A stretch of 64,000 bases of DNA from a bacterium (GCA_021800275.1 JAJYZB010000006.1:1-64000), one strand, 5' to 3'; positions 32,723 through 42,435 are shown, counted from the first letter of the stretch. The notes: generated from the sequence alone by a model not told the origin. Made by a program: numbers and translations.

Positions 32723-33745
32723 TCATTTTGCCAGATCCAGAGCTGCTTCTACAATGGCTTTTGGGGAGAGAATCTGGAAGCACTTAAAATCAGAACAGTT
32801 CTCTTTTGTGCACCAGGGACTGCAGGGGAATTGAGAGGGGCGAATAATCGCGCTTTTTACTCCCCAGGGTTTCCACCTTTCAGGGAAATCTTTTTTTATG
32901 GCGAAAAGAGCGACGACTGGAGTTCCAACTGCTGCTGCCAGGTGCATAGGTCCACTGTCAGGGCAGATCATGATTTTTGCTTTTTTTAAAACCGCTGCAA
33001 GGGTTTGAAAATCAGTTTTTCCTGCGATAGAATATCCTTTTAGATTCATCCTGGCGATGACAGCCTCCACCAGTGGAATTTCTTTCGCGCTTCCTGTCAA
33101 AACAACTTGAAAACCTGCTCTCGCCAATTCATCTCCAACTTCTGCGAATAAATCCAGGGGCCAGCCCCTATGGATGACATTCTCCCCTTTTCCACAGTGG
33201 ATGACAGCGATTGGTTTCTGGTTGTTCACTCCAGATTCTTGAAGCAGTTTTTCAGCTTTCTCCATTCCATCTTGAGAGGGTTGAATTTCAATGGTTTTAT
33301 TTTTGGGCTCTAGTCCAATTGATCTCGGGTAATCCAGCAGGATTTCGACCCAGTGTGTTTGGGTGTCTCCTTGAGTTGAACGAACCTTGACTTTATGGGT
33401 CAATAGAGATGATGATGGGAATCTGTCTCCTTGTCCAATTCGAATGGGGATTCGATTTAAATACAAAAGCCATGCGATTTCAGATGTGGTCCATAAGCAG
33501 CAGGCGATTTTAATTTTTTCTCTCTGGATTTTTTTCATGAGATTCTGTCCTGAGAAAATGCCAGGTTTCAGAGAAAAGACTTCTTTGACACCAGGATGAG
33601 GTTTTACGACATTTTCCAGCCCAGGGGGGGTAATATAGGTAATGGTTCGATCAGGATATGCTTCATAAAAGGCTTGAATCACAGGGTAGGAGAGAATTAA
33701 ATCCCCCATTCCTCCTTGTGGATGCAGAATTAAAATTTTATCCAT
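32723..33745 (-). CDS. Family 9 glycosyltransferase (ADP-heptose:LPS heptosyltransferase-like)
   Basis: The 340-residue GT-B enzyme probably adds heptose to the LPS inner core. Motifs: LILHPQGGMGDLILSYPVIQAF at the N-terminus, IAVIHCGKGENVIHRGWPLDLFAEVGDEL, and the C-terminal nucleotide-sugar site ICPDSGPMHLAAAVGTPVVALF. The C-terminal CSPWCTKENCSDFKCFQ has the CxxxC cluster often seen in this family. It overlaps the LpxB-like gene by 8 bp and is the last gene of the heptose operon. Confidence 0.85.
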   Translation of the reverse strand: MDKILILHPQGGMGDLILSYPVIQAFYEAYPDRTITYITPPGLENVVKPHPGVKEVFSLKPGIFSGQNLMKKIQREKIKIACCLWTTSEIAWLLYLNRIPIRIGQGDRFPSSSLLTHKVKVRSTQGDTQTHWVEILLDYPRSIGLEPKNKTIEIQPSQDGMEKAEKLLQESGVNNQKPIAVIHCGKGENVIHRGWPLDLFAEVGDELARAGFQVVLTGSAKEIPLVEAVIARMNLKGYSIAGKTDFQTLAAVLKKAKIMICPDSGPMHLAAAVGTPVVALFAIKKDFPERWKPWGVKSAIIRPSQFPCSPWCTKENCSDFKCFQILSPKAIVEAALDLAK

Positions 33746-34964
33746 TTTTAGATTCGGTAATTCGGGAAAAGATTTCCAGCGCTCCTGGTTTGAAATGTTG
33801 ATATAAAGTTTTAAGCTTTTTTCGGATCCATTCCTTTTTTTCTGTATTTTTCAGAAGACTGATCAGAGCATCTGACGTCATTTGAGGAGTTAAATTCCCG
33901 ATCAGTTCTGGCACAATGAGTTCCTGGGCAAGGATATTGGGCTGAGCCGTAAAACGCAGTTCAGGGAGATAATTCAATAAAATAAGTCGTTTTGACAATT
34001 TTCCAACAAGCGGGATTTTTTCAACTAAATACGGGATTCCAGGATAGGGAATCTCTTCAAGGCGATTTGTTGGAAGAGTGACCAGCATGGGTGTGCCTAA
34101 AAGTCCTGCTTCAGCGCATTTAGTCCCAGGGATGGTTAAAATGCAGTCGGATTGTTTCATCAGGGTGTAAGAATATCCTTTTTCAACAGTAATTTCTGCC
34201 CCTCGAGCAGTTAAAATGAATTTTTTATTTTCGTTTTCAACTAAAATTCCGGAACTGGATTCTAGAATGTGTTTTTTCCCTTTGTCAATGACAAAACGGA
34301 TCTCTTCGTCTTCTATAAATGGAGAAAGAGACAGATAGAAACATGCATCTGGCAGATTTTGTTTTGTGATTTCAACAACTCTTAAGTAGAAAGGGAGAAT
34401 GTGTTTCAGTTCCGCCATTCGGCTTCCGGGGTACAGGGATATCAGATGGTTTTTTCTTTCTATGAGAAGACTTTGCGATCTGGAGTTTTCTAATTCAACA
34501 GCATCTAAAACAAGATCCCCTGTCACATGGATTTTTTTTTCAGGAATCTTCCTTCGGATCAGCAGTTCTTTCTGTCCCTGGTGAGGAACAAAGTACTCTT
34601 TAAAGGCTGAGTCCCATCTTTTTTCCCCCCATTGATAAGCATATCCTTTTGTCTTCATTTTTTTTGCCAGCAGAAAAGCGTAAAAAAGATCTCCTCCTAA
34701 ATGGATTAAAATTGGATTTTTAGGAGAGAAATGGTCAGGTTTTTTCCCAAAAAAAAGGTATTTTAGAGAGGTTTTTGGCGGATATACCTGTTCAATTCCG
34801 ATCTGCTCTCTGGCAATTGTCTCTTCTTTTCCTGTTGCATAAGCGCAGGGGAGCAGAAATAAAAAAAAAGTTGTTTTCGGTTCCTGTTTTCGAATGGTTT
34901 GGACCAGGGGATTGATCCATCCCCACAGTTCACCCGGGCTGTTTCCTGTCAGAACAATTTCCAT
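33738..34964 (-). CDS. Lipid-A-disaccharide synthase-related glycosyltransferase
   Basis: The 408-residue protein begins EIVLTGNSPGELWGWINPLV, close to LpxB-related proteins (GExSGD replaced by NSPGELWGW, as in the lipid-A-disaccharide synthase-related family). It has the ISLYPGSRMAELKHILP motif and the C-terminal GTKCAEAGLLGTPMLVTLPT. Classical LpxB forms the lipid A disaccharide; this variant's substrate is uncertain. It overlaps rfaE2 by 35 bp and the heptosyltransferase by 8 bp, so it belongs to LPS synthesis. Confidence 0.72.
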   Translation of the reverse strand: MEIVLTGNSPGELWGWINPLVQTIRKQEPKTTFFLFLLPCAYATGKEETIAREQIGIEQVYPPKTSLKYLFFGKKPDHFSPKNPILIHLGGDLFYAFLLAKKMKTKGYAYQWGEKRWDSAFKEYFVPHQGQKELLIRRKIPEKKIHVTGDLVLDAVELENSRSQSLLIERKNHLISLYPGSRMAELKHILPFYLRVVEITKQNLPDACFYLSLSPFIEDEEIRFVIDKGKKHILESSSGILVENENKKFILTARGAEITVEKGYSYTLMKQSDCILTIPGTKCAEAGLLGTPMLVTLPTNRLEEIPYPGIPYLVEKIPLVGKLSKRLILLNYLPELRFTAQPNILAQELIVPELIGNLTPQMTSDALISLLKNTEKKEWIRKKLKTLYQHFKPGALEIFSRITESKNG

Positions 34965-35430
34965 GACCTAGTTTTTGTAAAAGGATTGTTGTGGAATGAT
35001 CGGGTGCATAGGAAAGAATTTTAATTTTCCCTCCATAAGAAGTGACGGTTTTGGCTTCGGGAAGTTCTGAGGCTTTGTAGTCCCCTCCTTTGACATGCCA
35101 GTCTGGCTGCAGGAGAAGCAGCAGCGGTTCAGGAGAGTCTTCCTCGAAAATCGTGACAAAATCCACGCAGCCTAGAGAAGCCAGTATTTCTGCTCTTTCT
35201 AACTCAGGCACAACAGGTCTTCCTTCTCCCTTTAGTTTTTTTACGCTGGAATCGCTGTTAATCCCGACAATTAAAATATCTCCCAGTTCTTTCGCTTCTT
35301 CCAGATATCGGATATGGCCGACATGCAGAAGATCAAAACATCCATTGGTAAAAACAATTTTTTTCCCTTCTTCCTGAAAGGCTCTAACCAGCTCAACCAG
35401 CTCATTTCGAGGAAGGATTTTATTTTTCAA
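34930..35430 (-). CDS. rfaE2: D-beta-D-heptose 1-phosphate adenylyltransferase
   Basis: Makes ADP-heptose from heptose 1-phosphate. The nucleotidyltransferase signature is clear: KIVFTNGCFDLLHVGHIRYLEEAK with HxGH. KGEGRPVVPELERAEILASLGCVDFV and WHVKGGDY follow. The 166-residue length fits the stand-alone form, separate from the kinase (rfaE1). The start is TTG at 35430, with an AAGGAAC SD, overlapping a small upstream frame. The C-terminus overlaps the next gene by 35 bp. Confidence 0.92.
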   Translation of the reverse strand: MKNKILPRNELVELVRAFQEEGKKIVFTNGCFDLLHVGHIRYLEEAKELGDILIVGINSDSSVKKLKGEGRPVVPELERAEILASLGCVDFVTIFEEDSPEPLLLLLQPDWHVKGGDYKASELPEAKTVTSYGGKIKILSYAPDHSTTILLQKLGHGNCSDRKQPG

Positions 35431-35524
35431 AACGTCGTTCCTTTTTCAATGGCAGCATTTCGCAGCCTCCACATGGAGCAGAGCCTTGGCGTCCAATTGC
35501 TTTTGCCTCTGCGTGAGCTTTCAT
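35420..35524 (-). CDS. Possible 34-residue CXXC microprotein between rfaE1 and rfaE2
   Basis: ATG at 35524 reads KAHAEAKAIGRQGSAPCGGC then EMLPLKKERRFEK and TAA, overlapping the rfaE2 start. It fills the only gap in the operon. The SD is weak (AGGAAG 14 nt upstream). The CGGC could bind metal, but it may simply be a leader frame coupling rfaE2 translation. Confidence 0.35.
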   Translation of the reverse strand: MKAHAEAKAIGRQGSAPCGGCEMLPLKKERRFEK

Positions 35525-35541
35525 CAAGGGTGGCTGCTTCC

Positions 35542-36528
35542 TCAAAATAGATTTTCCATTTCTTCCAATGAAGCTGTTGCTGTTCCAATTTTCCTAACGA
35601 CCACTGCTGCGGCTAAATTGGCGAGAAAAGCTGCTTCATGAAAACTGGCGCCAGATGAAAGGGCAAGGGTGCCTGCTGCTAGAACTGTGTCTCCTGCTCC
35701 ACTCACATCATAAACCTGGGTCGCTATGGCAGGGATAGAAGTCATTTTCTCATCAGATTCAAAAAGGGTCATTCCATTCTCCCCCTGGGTTATCAACAAG
35801 GCTTTGATTTTGTATTTAGATCTCAAAGATTTTCCCGCTGCTTTTAAATCCGATTCATCTCTGATCCTGTGCTGCACAGCCTGCTCAGCTTCCCTGTGAT
35901 TTAAGACCAGAAAGCTAGAGCCGCTGAAGAGCGAAAGATTTGCGGGTTTCGGGCCCGATGCGATGATTTTGCCTTTCTGCTGTTCTGACTGCATCCATTC
36001 TTGAATTGGAACAGAATTAAATATTCCTTTATTGTAATCTGAAAAAAGAAGGATGTCGCAAGTTTCTATCAGTCGGGATGCTTGACTCATGAGTTTTCTT
36101 CGATGCGGTTCGTTCAATTTATCGGTGGTTTCCCAATCTGTGCGGACAACTTGCTGGCTGTGGGCAATAATTCTTGTTTTTAAGCTGGTATGTCTTCCTT
36201 TAAGAGACAAAATTCCTCGCAGATCAGCTCCTTGTTCTCTCAGTTTTTTTTTCAAAATCTTTCCTGGATCATCTTGTCCAACAATGCCAGAAACAACGGT
36301 TTTTGCTCCTAAGCTTAAAAGATTGGCAGCTACATTGCTTGCTCCTCCAGGGGTGTAAGTCCTTTTTTCAGCCTGTACTACAGGCACTGGGGCTTCAGGA
36401 GAAATGCGGTTCACTTTTCCCCAGATCCATTCATCCAAAATTAAATCTCCCAAAACAAAAATCGTTTTTTGGGAGAATCCGGCTGCCAGTTCTCTAAATC
36501 GTTTTTTTGTCATCTTTAACCCGGACAT
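35542..36528 (-). CDS. rfaE1: D-glycero-beta-D-manno-heptose-7-phosphate kinase
   Basis: PfkB/ribokinase-family enzyme that phosphorylates heptose 7-phosphate at C1. Motifs: FVLGDLILDEWIWGKVNRISPEAPVPVV, the TPGGASNVAANLLSLGA site, and the C-terminal ATQVYDVSGAGDTVLAAGTLAL with the catalytic Asp in GAGD. 328 residues matches the HldE N-terminal domain. It is the first gene of the minus-strand heptose operon, divergent from nuoJ. The true start may be the second Met (MTKKRFREL). Confidence 0.92.
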   Translation of the reverse strand: MSGLKMTKKRFRELAAGFSQKTIFVLGDLILDEWIWGKVNRISPEAPVPVVQAEKRTYTPGGASNVAANLLSLGAKTVVSGIVGQDDPGKILKKKLREQGADLRGILSLKGRHTSLKTRIIAHSQQVVRTDWETTDKLNEPHRRKLMSQASRLIETCDILLFSDYNKGIFNSVPIQEWMQSEQQKGKIIASGPKPANLSLFSGSSFLVLNHREAEQAVQHRIRDESDLKAAGKSLRSKYKIKALLITQGENGMTLFESDEKMTSIPAIATQVYDVSGAGDTVLAAGTLALSSGASFHEAAFLANLAAAVVVRKIGTATASLEEMENLF

Positions 36529-36627
36529 GATTCAAGCAAAAAATGCAATAGTCCTTTCTTTGTCCCCAATTAATGCGGTTTTATGCCGCTGCTGATGAAG
36601 ATCATAAAGCACAAAAGGGGAATATTT

Positions 36628-36651
36628 ATGAAAACAGAATACGCCTTTTGA
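36628..36651 (+). other. Possible 7-codon leader peptide coupled to nuoJ
   Basis: After a well-placed AGGGGA SD, an ATG at 36628 reads MKTEYAF and a TGA that overlaps the nuoJ ATG (TGATG). nuoJ lacks its own SD, so ribosomes reading this leader would reinitiate on nuoJ. Confidence 0.4.
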
Positions 36652-37142
36652 TGAGCAATTCTGTTTTGTTTTACAGTCTGGCTGTTTTGATTATATCGTG
36701 CGCTTTTGCCGTTGTTTTTCTCCGAAATATTTTTCACGCAGGCCTTTTTTTGTTGGGCGCATTTTTAGGAGTTGCAGGAATTTATATTGCCCTTTTCAAC
36801 TATTTTCTAGCAGCTGTCCAGGCACTTGTTTATTCAGGCGCCATTGCTGTTTTGATTTTGTTCGGAATCATGTTGACTCAGCGCCATTATAGAAAAGAAG
36901 ATCCTTCCCATAATGCTTTTAAATGGATTGCATTTGTTCTTTCGTTTGGGATCGCGGGATTTTTAGTGGATTCTTTTCGAAGTCTAAAACCAGGTTCTAT
37001 TTTTCCGGTTAAACATCTGCTTTATCAAATGGGAATGGCTCTCATGCAAACTTATGCGATTCCGTTTGAAGTCATTTCAGCGCTTCTTTTAGTGGCTCTA
37101 CTCGGGGCTTTTTCTCTGGCTCGTGAGAAGGAAGATTTATGA
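36651..37142 (+). CDS. nuoJ: NADH-quinone oxidoreductase subunit J
   Basis: Complex I membrane subunit with about five TM helices ([63 protein letters not shown]). The frame is open from 36573, but family N-termini and the TGATG overlap with a short leader favour the ATG at 36651. It overlaps nuoK by 4 bp. No nuoA-I genes precede it, so the rest of complex I lies elsewhere, or this is a partial or alternative complex. Confidence 0.9.
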   Translation: MSNSVLFYSLAVLIISCAFAVVFLRNIFHAGLFLLGAFLGVAGIYIALFNYFLAAVQALVYSGAIAVLILFGIMLTQRHYRKEDPSHNAFKWIAFVLSFGIAGFLVDSFRSLKPGSIFPVKHLLYQMGMALMQTYAIPFEVISALLLVALLGAFSLAREKEDL

Positions 37143-37450
37143 TCGGGATTTTCCACTATTTAGCCTTGTCAGCAGTTTTGTTCTGCATCGGATTATATGG
37201 TGTTTTAACCCGAAGAAATGGCATTGCGGTTCTTATGTCCATTGAGTTGATGTTTAATGCTGCAAATATCAATTTTGTGGCATTTTCATATTATTTTAAA
37301 GGCATCCATTTTATCTCAGGGGAGGTTTTCCCCTTGTTCGTGATCGCTGTGGCTGCTTCAGAAGCTGCTGTCGGGCTGGCTATTATTCTGTCCCTTTATC
37401 GAAATAAAAAAACTGTTAACGTGGATGAAGCTAACCAATTGAGAGGATAA
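37139..37450 (+). CDS. nuoK: NADH-quinone oxidoreductase subunit K
   Basis: A 103-residue protein with three TM helices and the family pattern [30 protein letters not shown], which carries the conserved membrane Glu used in proton translocation, and a second acidic site in [18 protein letters not shown]. It overlaps nuoJ by 4 bp and touches nuoL. Confidence 0.95.
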   Translation: MIGIFHYLALSAVLFCIGLYGVLTRRNGIAVLMSIELMFNAANINFVAFSYYFKGIHFISGEVFPLFVIAVAASEAAVGLAIILSLYRNKKTVNVDEANQLRG

Positions 37451-39429
37451 TGGACTGGATTAAATTTGCTTACTTAATTCCTTTACTGCCTCTGGCTGCT
37501 TTTCTCCTTATTGTTTTTGGTTTTCGATTTTTTAAAGGCTCAAGAATTAGTTCATACGTCTCAATTTTATTCAATACTGCTAGTTTTGTTTTGTCCTGTT
37601 TTGTCTTTTTGAAGATATTAAATCTGGAACACACAGACAGCTATTCAGGACCTATTCAGTTCAGCCTTTCCTGGATTCACCTTCATTCAGTCTCAGGGAT
37701 CATCCCGCTGCACCTTCAAATTGGAATTCTGCTGGATCCTCTTTCAGCCATTATGGCTTTGATGGTAACTTTTGTTTCAACCTTGATTATGATTTATTCG
37801 ATTGGGTACATGGAAGGGGATCCCGGCTTCTCCACTTTTTTTTCATATATGTCTTTATTTGTGATGGCTATGCTGACTCTGACTCTTTCGAACAATTTTC
37901 TGCTGACTTTTGCGGGGTGGGAGCTGGTCGGCTTATGTTCTTATCTTTTGATAGGATTTTGGTATAAAAAACCATCAGCAGCAAAAGCAGCGATTAAAGC
38001 GTTTGTTGTGACCAGAACAGGGGATGTCGGGTTTTTGATAGGAATGATCATCCTGTACTGGAAAACAGGAACTTTTAATTTTATCCAAATCTCCCATTTA
38101 AATCTTCCCGCTCTTTTATCAGGCTGGCTGCTCTGGGGGATTCCATTATTGATTTTCTGCGGTGCGGTTGGGAAAAGCGCGCAGTTCCCGCTTCATGTCT
38201 GGCTGCCTGATGCCATGGAAGGACCTACCCCTGTGAGCGCTTTAATCCATGCTGCGACCATGGTGGCTGCCGGTGTTTATCTGGTAGCCCGAACTTATTT
38301 TTTGTTTGTTATTTCTCCAACAGCTTTGCTGGTTGTCGCATGGATCGGGGTGTTTACCGCTTTTATGGCAGCCACCATGGCTCTTGTCCAGTGGGATATC
38401 AAACGGGTTTTAGCTTATTCAACCATCAGCCAGTTAGGTTATATGATGTTAGGACTTGGCGTTGGACCCATAGGATTTGTCTTCGCCATTTTTCTTCTGT
38501 TAACTCATGCTTTTTTTAAAGCCCTGTTGTTTTTAGGGGCAGGCTCTGTTTCTCATCCTTTTCATGAAGAAGAGAATCCTTTTGATATGCACCATTATGG
38601 AGGGCTCAAGAAAAAAATGCCCCATACTTACTGGACCTTTCTCTTTGCCACTTTAGCCATTACAGGCTGCCCTCTTTTTGCGGGATTTTTCAGCAAAGAT
38701 GCAGTGATTGACTCTGCTTTTCAATCTCGAATTTTAACCCACAATCTTTTATGGGGTCTGGCTTTATTTACCGCGTTTCTTACCAGCGCTTACATGTTTC
38801 GAATGTTCTTCCTGACTTTTCATGGGACCAAGGAACCTGAACATCAGGTTCATGAATCCCCCTGGGTCATGATTTTACCCCTTATGATTTTAGCGGTTTT
38901 CTCTCTGATTGGAGGGTGGTTCGGATTTTCATGGTACAGGCTTCATCTTCCATGGCATGATTGGATTGAAAGATTTATGAACCCTTATGTTCAACTCTAC
39001 CACATCCCTGTGTCTCATACGATAGATTGGATGGGAATGGGTTTAGGAACGTTTGTCTTTTTAGCCGGATTTTTTACGGCCTGGGTTTTGTATTCAAAAG
39101 GACTCAGATTTGCTTCAGCTCTTGAGAATCCGATCATAAAACCATTTCATCAACTTTTTGTCCAAAAATGGTATATGGATGAGTTTTGGGGTTTAATTTT
39201 AAGTCTCTTTGGATTTGGTCTCTCCAGCATCGCTTCCTGGATTGATACTAACCTGTTTGATGGGACTGTTCGCGGCATAGGGATGGGCACAGGAGGGATC
39301 GGATTAAAAATCCGATCCATTCAAACAGGCTTTGTCCAGCAGTATGCCTTTATTATTTATCTGGCAGTTTTAATCCTAATTATATTTGTTGTCTCAGGAG
39401 GATATTTGTGGACCGCGCGATTTTTCTAA
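37450..39429 (+). CDS. nuoL: NADH-quinone oxidoreductase subunit L
   Basis: Large antiporter-like proton-pumping subunit, 659 residues, with about 16 TM helices. The conserved AGWELVGLCSYLLIGFWYKK (Glu in TM5), KSAQFPLHVWLPDAMEGPTPVSALIHAATMVAAGVYLV and FLLLTHAFFKALLFLGAGSV (Lys) are present. A lateral amphipathic helix and C-terminal TM follow. Normal length and order. It overlaps nuoM by 22 bp. Confidence 0.96.
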   Translation: MDWIKFAYLIPLLPLAAFLLIVFGFRFFKGSRISSYVSILFNTASFVLSCFVFLKILNLEHTDSYSGPIQFSLSWIHLHSVSGIIPLHLQIGILLDPLSAIMALMVTFVSTLIMIYSIGYMEGDPGFSTFFSYMSLFVMAMLTLTLSNNFLLTFAGWELVGLCSYLLIGFWYKKPSAAKAAIKAFVVTRTGDVGFLIGMIILYWKTGTFNFIQISHLNLPALLSGWLLWGIPLLIFCGAVGKSAQFPLHVWLPDAMEGPTPVSALIHAATMVAAGVYLVARTYFLFVISPTALLVVAWIGVFTAFMAATMALVQWDIKRVLAYSTISQLGYMMLGLGVGPIGFVFAIFLLLTHAFFKALLFLGAGSVSHPFHEEENPFDMHHYGGLKKKMPHTYWTFLFATLAITGCPLFAGFFSKDAVIDSAFQSRILTHNLLWGLALFTAFLTSAYMFRMFFLTFHGTKEPEHQVHESPWVMILPLMILAVFSLIGGWFGFSWYRLHLPWHDWIERFMNPYVQLYHIPVSHTIDWMGMGLGTFVFLAGFFTAWVLYSKGLRFASALENPIIKPFHQLFVQKWYMDEFWGLILSLFGFGLSSIASWIDTNLFDGTVRGIGMGTGGIGLKIRSIQTGFVQQYAFIIYLAVLILIIFVVSGGYLWTARFF

Positions 39430-40934
39430 ATGCTTTTTTGTTCTCCCCCTTGGCTGCAGCGCTCCTCATTTTACTTTTCTGCCCAAAAGGAAATCCTGTT
39501 TTTGCAAGAACTGCTGCCTTGCTGTCAGGAATTTTTGGGTTTGTTCTTTCTATTTACATTTTCACGCATTATGATCCGGGCGGCTCCCAGTTTCAGTTTC
39601 AAGCCAATGCAAACTGGCTTCCTGCTCTTGGAATTGGTTATCATATTGGAATTGACGGGATCAGCGCAGTCATGGTCCTGTTAACTGGAATTTTAAATTT
39701 AGCCGCTATTTTAACTTCTTTTGCCATTAAAGATCGAGTGAAAGAGTATTTTATTTTTCTTCTGCTGGTGGAAGCAGGAGTGGCTGGATGTTTTGTGACC
39801 TTAGATCTGTTTTTCTTTATTGTTTTTTATGAATTAGCCAGTATCCCTATGTATTTTTTAATTGGAATGTGGGGTTCTGATGGACAGCAGGCTTCAAGAA
39901 AGTGGGTGACTAAAAAAGAGTTTTCAGCCTTAAAATTGATTCTTTACTTGCAGTTAGGCGGGGCTTTTATCTTGGTCAGCTTTTTTGTTTTGTATTTTTT
40001 CTCTGTGAAAGCAGGGCTGCCTCATAGAACATTTGATTTTGTGGAGCTTCTGCATGCTCATTTTTCTCGTATTCCTGAACTTCCTAAAATTTTATTTCCT
40101 GTTTTATTTATTGCCTTTGGAATTGAAGCAGGGCTTGTTCCTTTTCACACATGGCTGCCGGATGGACATTCTGCTGCTCCAACAGCAGTCAGCATGCTGC
40201 TGGCAGGAGTTCTGCTGAAAATGGGGGCTTATGGAATCATTCGATTTGCCTGCGAGCTTCTGCCCAGCGGCGCAAAACTCTGGCTTCCTTTATTTGCTGT
40301 GATAGCCGTTATTAATATTCTTTATGGGGCTTACTGCGCTCTTAAGCAGTATGATATTAAATATATTATCGCGTACTCTAGTGTCAGTCATATGGGAATT
40401 GTTTTTTTAGGACTTGCCACCCAAAATATTATGGGATGGACAGGAGCTTTATTTCAGATGTTTTCTCATGGGATTATCACTGCGCTCTTATTCATGATTG
40501 CAGGGACAATTTATGAGAAAACTCATACCCGCAATATCTTAAAATTGGGGGGGCTTGCCGCTAAAATGCCTTTTTTAGCGGTCACTTTTGTTCTGGGGGG
40601 ATTGGCTTCTCTTGGGCTTCCTGGAATGAGCGGATTTGTGGCTGAATTTTTGACTTTTATGGGAACTTTTGGATTTGAAAGAATTTTAATGATTCTTGGA
40701 TTGTTAGGATTGATTTTGACCGCTCTTTACATTTTGCTGGCAGTTCGGAAGATTTTCTTCGGAGCTGATAATCCTTCATTGAATCCAGAAGATGCCCATG
40801 CTTGGTGGGAAAAAATACCTGCTGCAGCCCTTATAGCCTGCACTCTTTTGTTTGGGATTGTTCCAGGAGTTATTACTTCTATTTCTCAGAATTCTTTAAT
40901 TTCAGTGATTCATTTAATGAAAGGGATAGGATAG
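39408..40934 (+). CDS. nuoM: NADH-quinone oxidoreductase subunit M
   Basis: Antiporter-like subunit of 508 residues. Key motifs: FYELASIPMYFLIGMWG (Glu), FHTWLPDGHSAAPTAVSMLLAGVLLKMGAYG, and YIIAYSSVSHMGIVFLG. The start is GTG at 39408 with a CAGGAGGA SD inside nuoL. The sequence KKEFSALKLILYLQLGGAF is normal for NuoM. Confidence 0.95.
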   Translation: MDRAIFLNAFLFSPLAAALLILLFCPKGNPVFARTAALLSGIFGFVLSIYIFTHYDPGGSQFQFQANANWLPALGIGYHIGIDGISAVMVLLTGILNLAAILTSFAIKDRVKEYFIFLLLVEAGVAGCFVTLDLFFFIVFYELASIPMYFLIGMWGSDGQQASRKWVTKKEFSALKLILYLQLGGAFILVSFFVLYFFSVKAGLPHRTFDFVELLHAHFSRIPELPKILFPVLFIAFGIEAGLVPFHTWLPDGHSAAPTAVSMLLAGVLLKMGAYGIIRFACELLPSGAKLWLPLFAVIAVINILYGAYCALKQYDIKYIIAYSSVSHMGIVFLGLATQNIMGWTGALFQMFSHGIITALLFMIAGTIYEKTHTRNILKLGGLAAKMPFLAVTFVLGGLASLGLPGMSGFVAEFLTFMGTFGFERILMILGLLGLILTALYILLAVRKIFFGADNPSLNPEDAHAWWEKIPAAALIACTLLFGIVPGVITSISQNSLISVIHLMKGIG

Positions 40935-40935
40935 A

Positions 40936-42435
40936 ATGAAGGGCTCTCATCTGATCATTTTCATTCCTGAAATTGCAGTTCTTTCTCTGGCTCTACTGCT
41001 CCTAATTTTTGATTGGGTGACTCCAAAAGGGAAAAAAGTCTGGATTGGATATTTTTCAGCGGTGATGATATTGGTTTTTATGGGTGGATTTTTATGCCTG
41101 GCAAAAAATCGTTTTTTCCCGTATGCAGCCAGTTTTCATGGATTTGTTTTTGATGCGTTTGCTTTGTATTTCAAGGAGCTTTTTCTTCTGGTGGTTTTTC
41201 TTGCCACTCTTTTCTCTGTGAATTTTTTCAAACAGGATGATGAAGGTCAGGGGGAGTATTATGCTCTTTTACTGTTTGTTACTCTTGGCTGCTTTCTTCT
41301 GGTAAGCTCTGCGGATCTTTTAATGCTTTTCCTTTCTTTTGAAATGATGAGCATCCCGCTTTATGTGATGTGCGCATACAGGAAAAAAGATTCGAAATCC
41401 AGTGAATCAGGATTAAAGTATTTTTTGATTGGAGCGATTACATCTGCCCTTCTGCTTTACGGAATCAGCCTGGTCTATGCGGCAACTGGAACAACAAATC
41501 TGCATGCTTTTATTGAGGGGCTTGTTTCAGCCAATAAGCTTGCTTATAATCCAATTTTGCTGCTGGGATTGATTTTAATGTTGTGCGCTTTTTGTTTTAA
41601 AATTGCCGCAGTTCCTTTTCATATGTGGGCTCCTGATGTTTATGAAGGAGCTCCTGCCCCTGTTGTGGCTTTTTTAGCAGTCAGTCCTAAAATTGCGGTG
41701 ATTGGATTGATGACTCGATTGTTTTTAGCGGGAATGCAGCCGCTGCAGCCATTCTGGGTTTTTCTTTTTGCTGTTTTAGCGGCATTCACCATGACTGTCG
41801 GAAATTTAACTGCTCTTTTCCAGCAGAATTTAAAAAGACTTCTGGCTTACTCAGGAATTGCCCAGATCGGATATATTTTAGTTGGTTTTGCTTCTATTCA
41901 GCCCTTTTTTAAAAACATGCCCACCCTGCAGCTCGGGTATCAGGCGATTTTGTTTTATCTGGCAGCTTATCTATTCTCTGACCTGGCCGCCTTTGGAATT
42001 GTGACTTATCTCTCTGCTCACGGGATCGAAGATGTTAAATCTCTCAAAGGACTTGCCGAAAAAAATCCAATGATTGCTTTTCTGTTTTTAATTTCTCTTC
42101 TTTCTTTAGCAGGAGTTCCTCCACTGGTTGGATTTGTTGGAAAGTTTTATCTGTTTCTAGCCGCTGTTTCAAGCAGACTTTATTGGTTGGCGCTTTTAGG
42201 GGTTGTTAACAGCGTTATATCTCTATTCTATTATTTACGAGTCGCTCGAACCATGTATTTTGAAAAAGAAGAAGGGGTTTCTATCCCATATCCTTCTTTT
42301 TCAATGCAGGTTGCTTTACTGGTCGCAGTGCTGGGAATATTGATTATTGGAATTTATCCTTTTATGATCACTCACTTCAGTCTTCAGGTTTTGACTCCGC
42401 TTTCAAACGTCCCAATTTCACACGTGATGAAATAA
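40936..42435 (+). CDS. nuoN: NADH-quinone oxidoreductase subunit N
   Basis: Third antiporter-like subunit, 499 residues. Motifs include FLSFEMMSIPLYVMCAY, KIAAVPFHMWAPDVYEGAPAPVVAFLAVSPK and RLLAYSGIAQIGYILVGF. It starts one base after the nuoM stop. It is the last gene of the nuoJKLMN group; the 216 bp that follow contain no gene and no clear terminator (only a T run near 42522). Confidence 0.95.
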   Translation: MKGSHLIIFIPEIAVLSLALLLLIFDWVTPKGKKVWIGYFSAVMILVFMGGFLCLAKNRFFPYAASFHGFVFDAFALYFKELFLLVVFLATLFSVNFFKQDDEGQGEYYALLLFVTLGCFLLVSSADLLMLFLSFEMMSIPLYVMCAYRKKDSKSSESGLKYFLIGAITSALLLYGISLVYAATGTTNLHAFIEGLVSANKLAYNPILLLGLILMLCAFCFKIAAVPFHMWAPDVYEGAPAPVVAFLAVSPKIAVIGLMTRLFLAGMQPLQPFWVFLFAVLAAFTMTVGNLTALFQQNLKRLLAYSGIAQIGYILVGFASIQPFFKNMPTLQLGYQAILFYLAAYLFSDLAAFGIVTYLSAHGIEDVKSLKGLAEKNPMIAFLFLISLLSLAGVPPLVGFVGKFYLFLAAVSSRLYWLALLGVVNSVISLFYYLRVARTMYFEKEEGVSIPYPSFSMQVALLVAVLGILIIGIYPFMITHFSLQVLTPLSNVPISHVMK

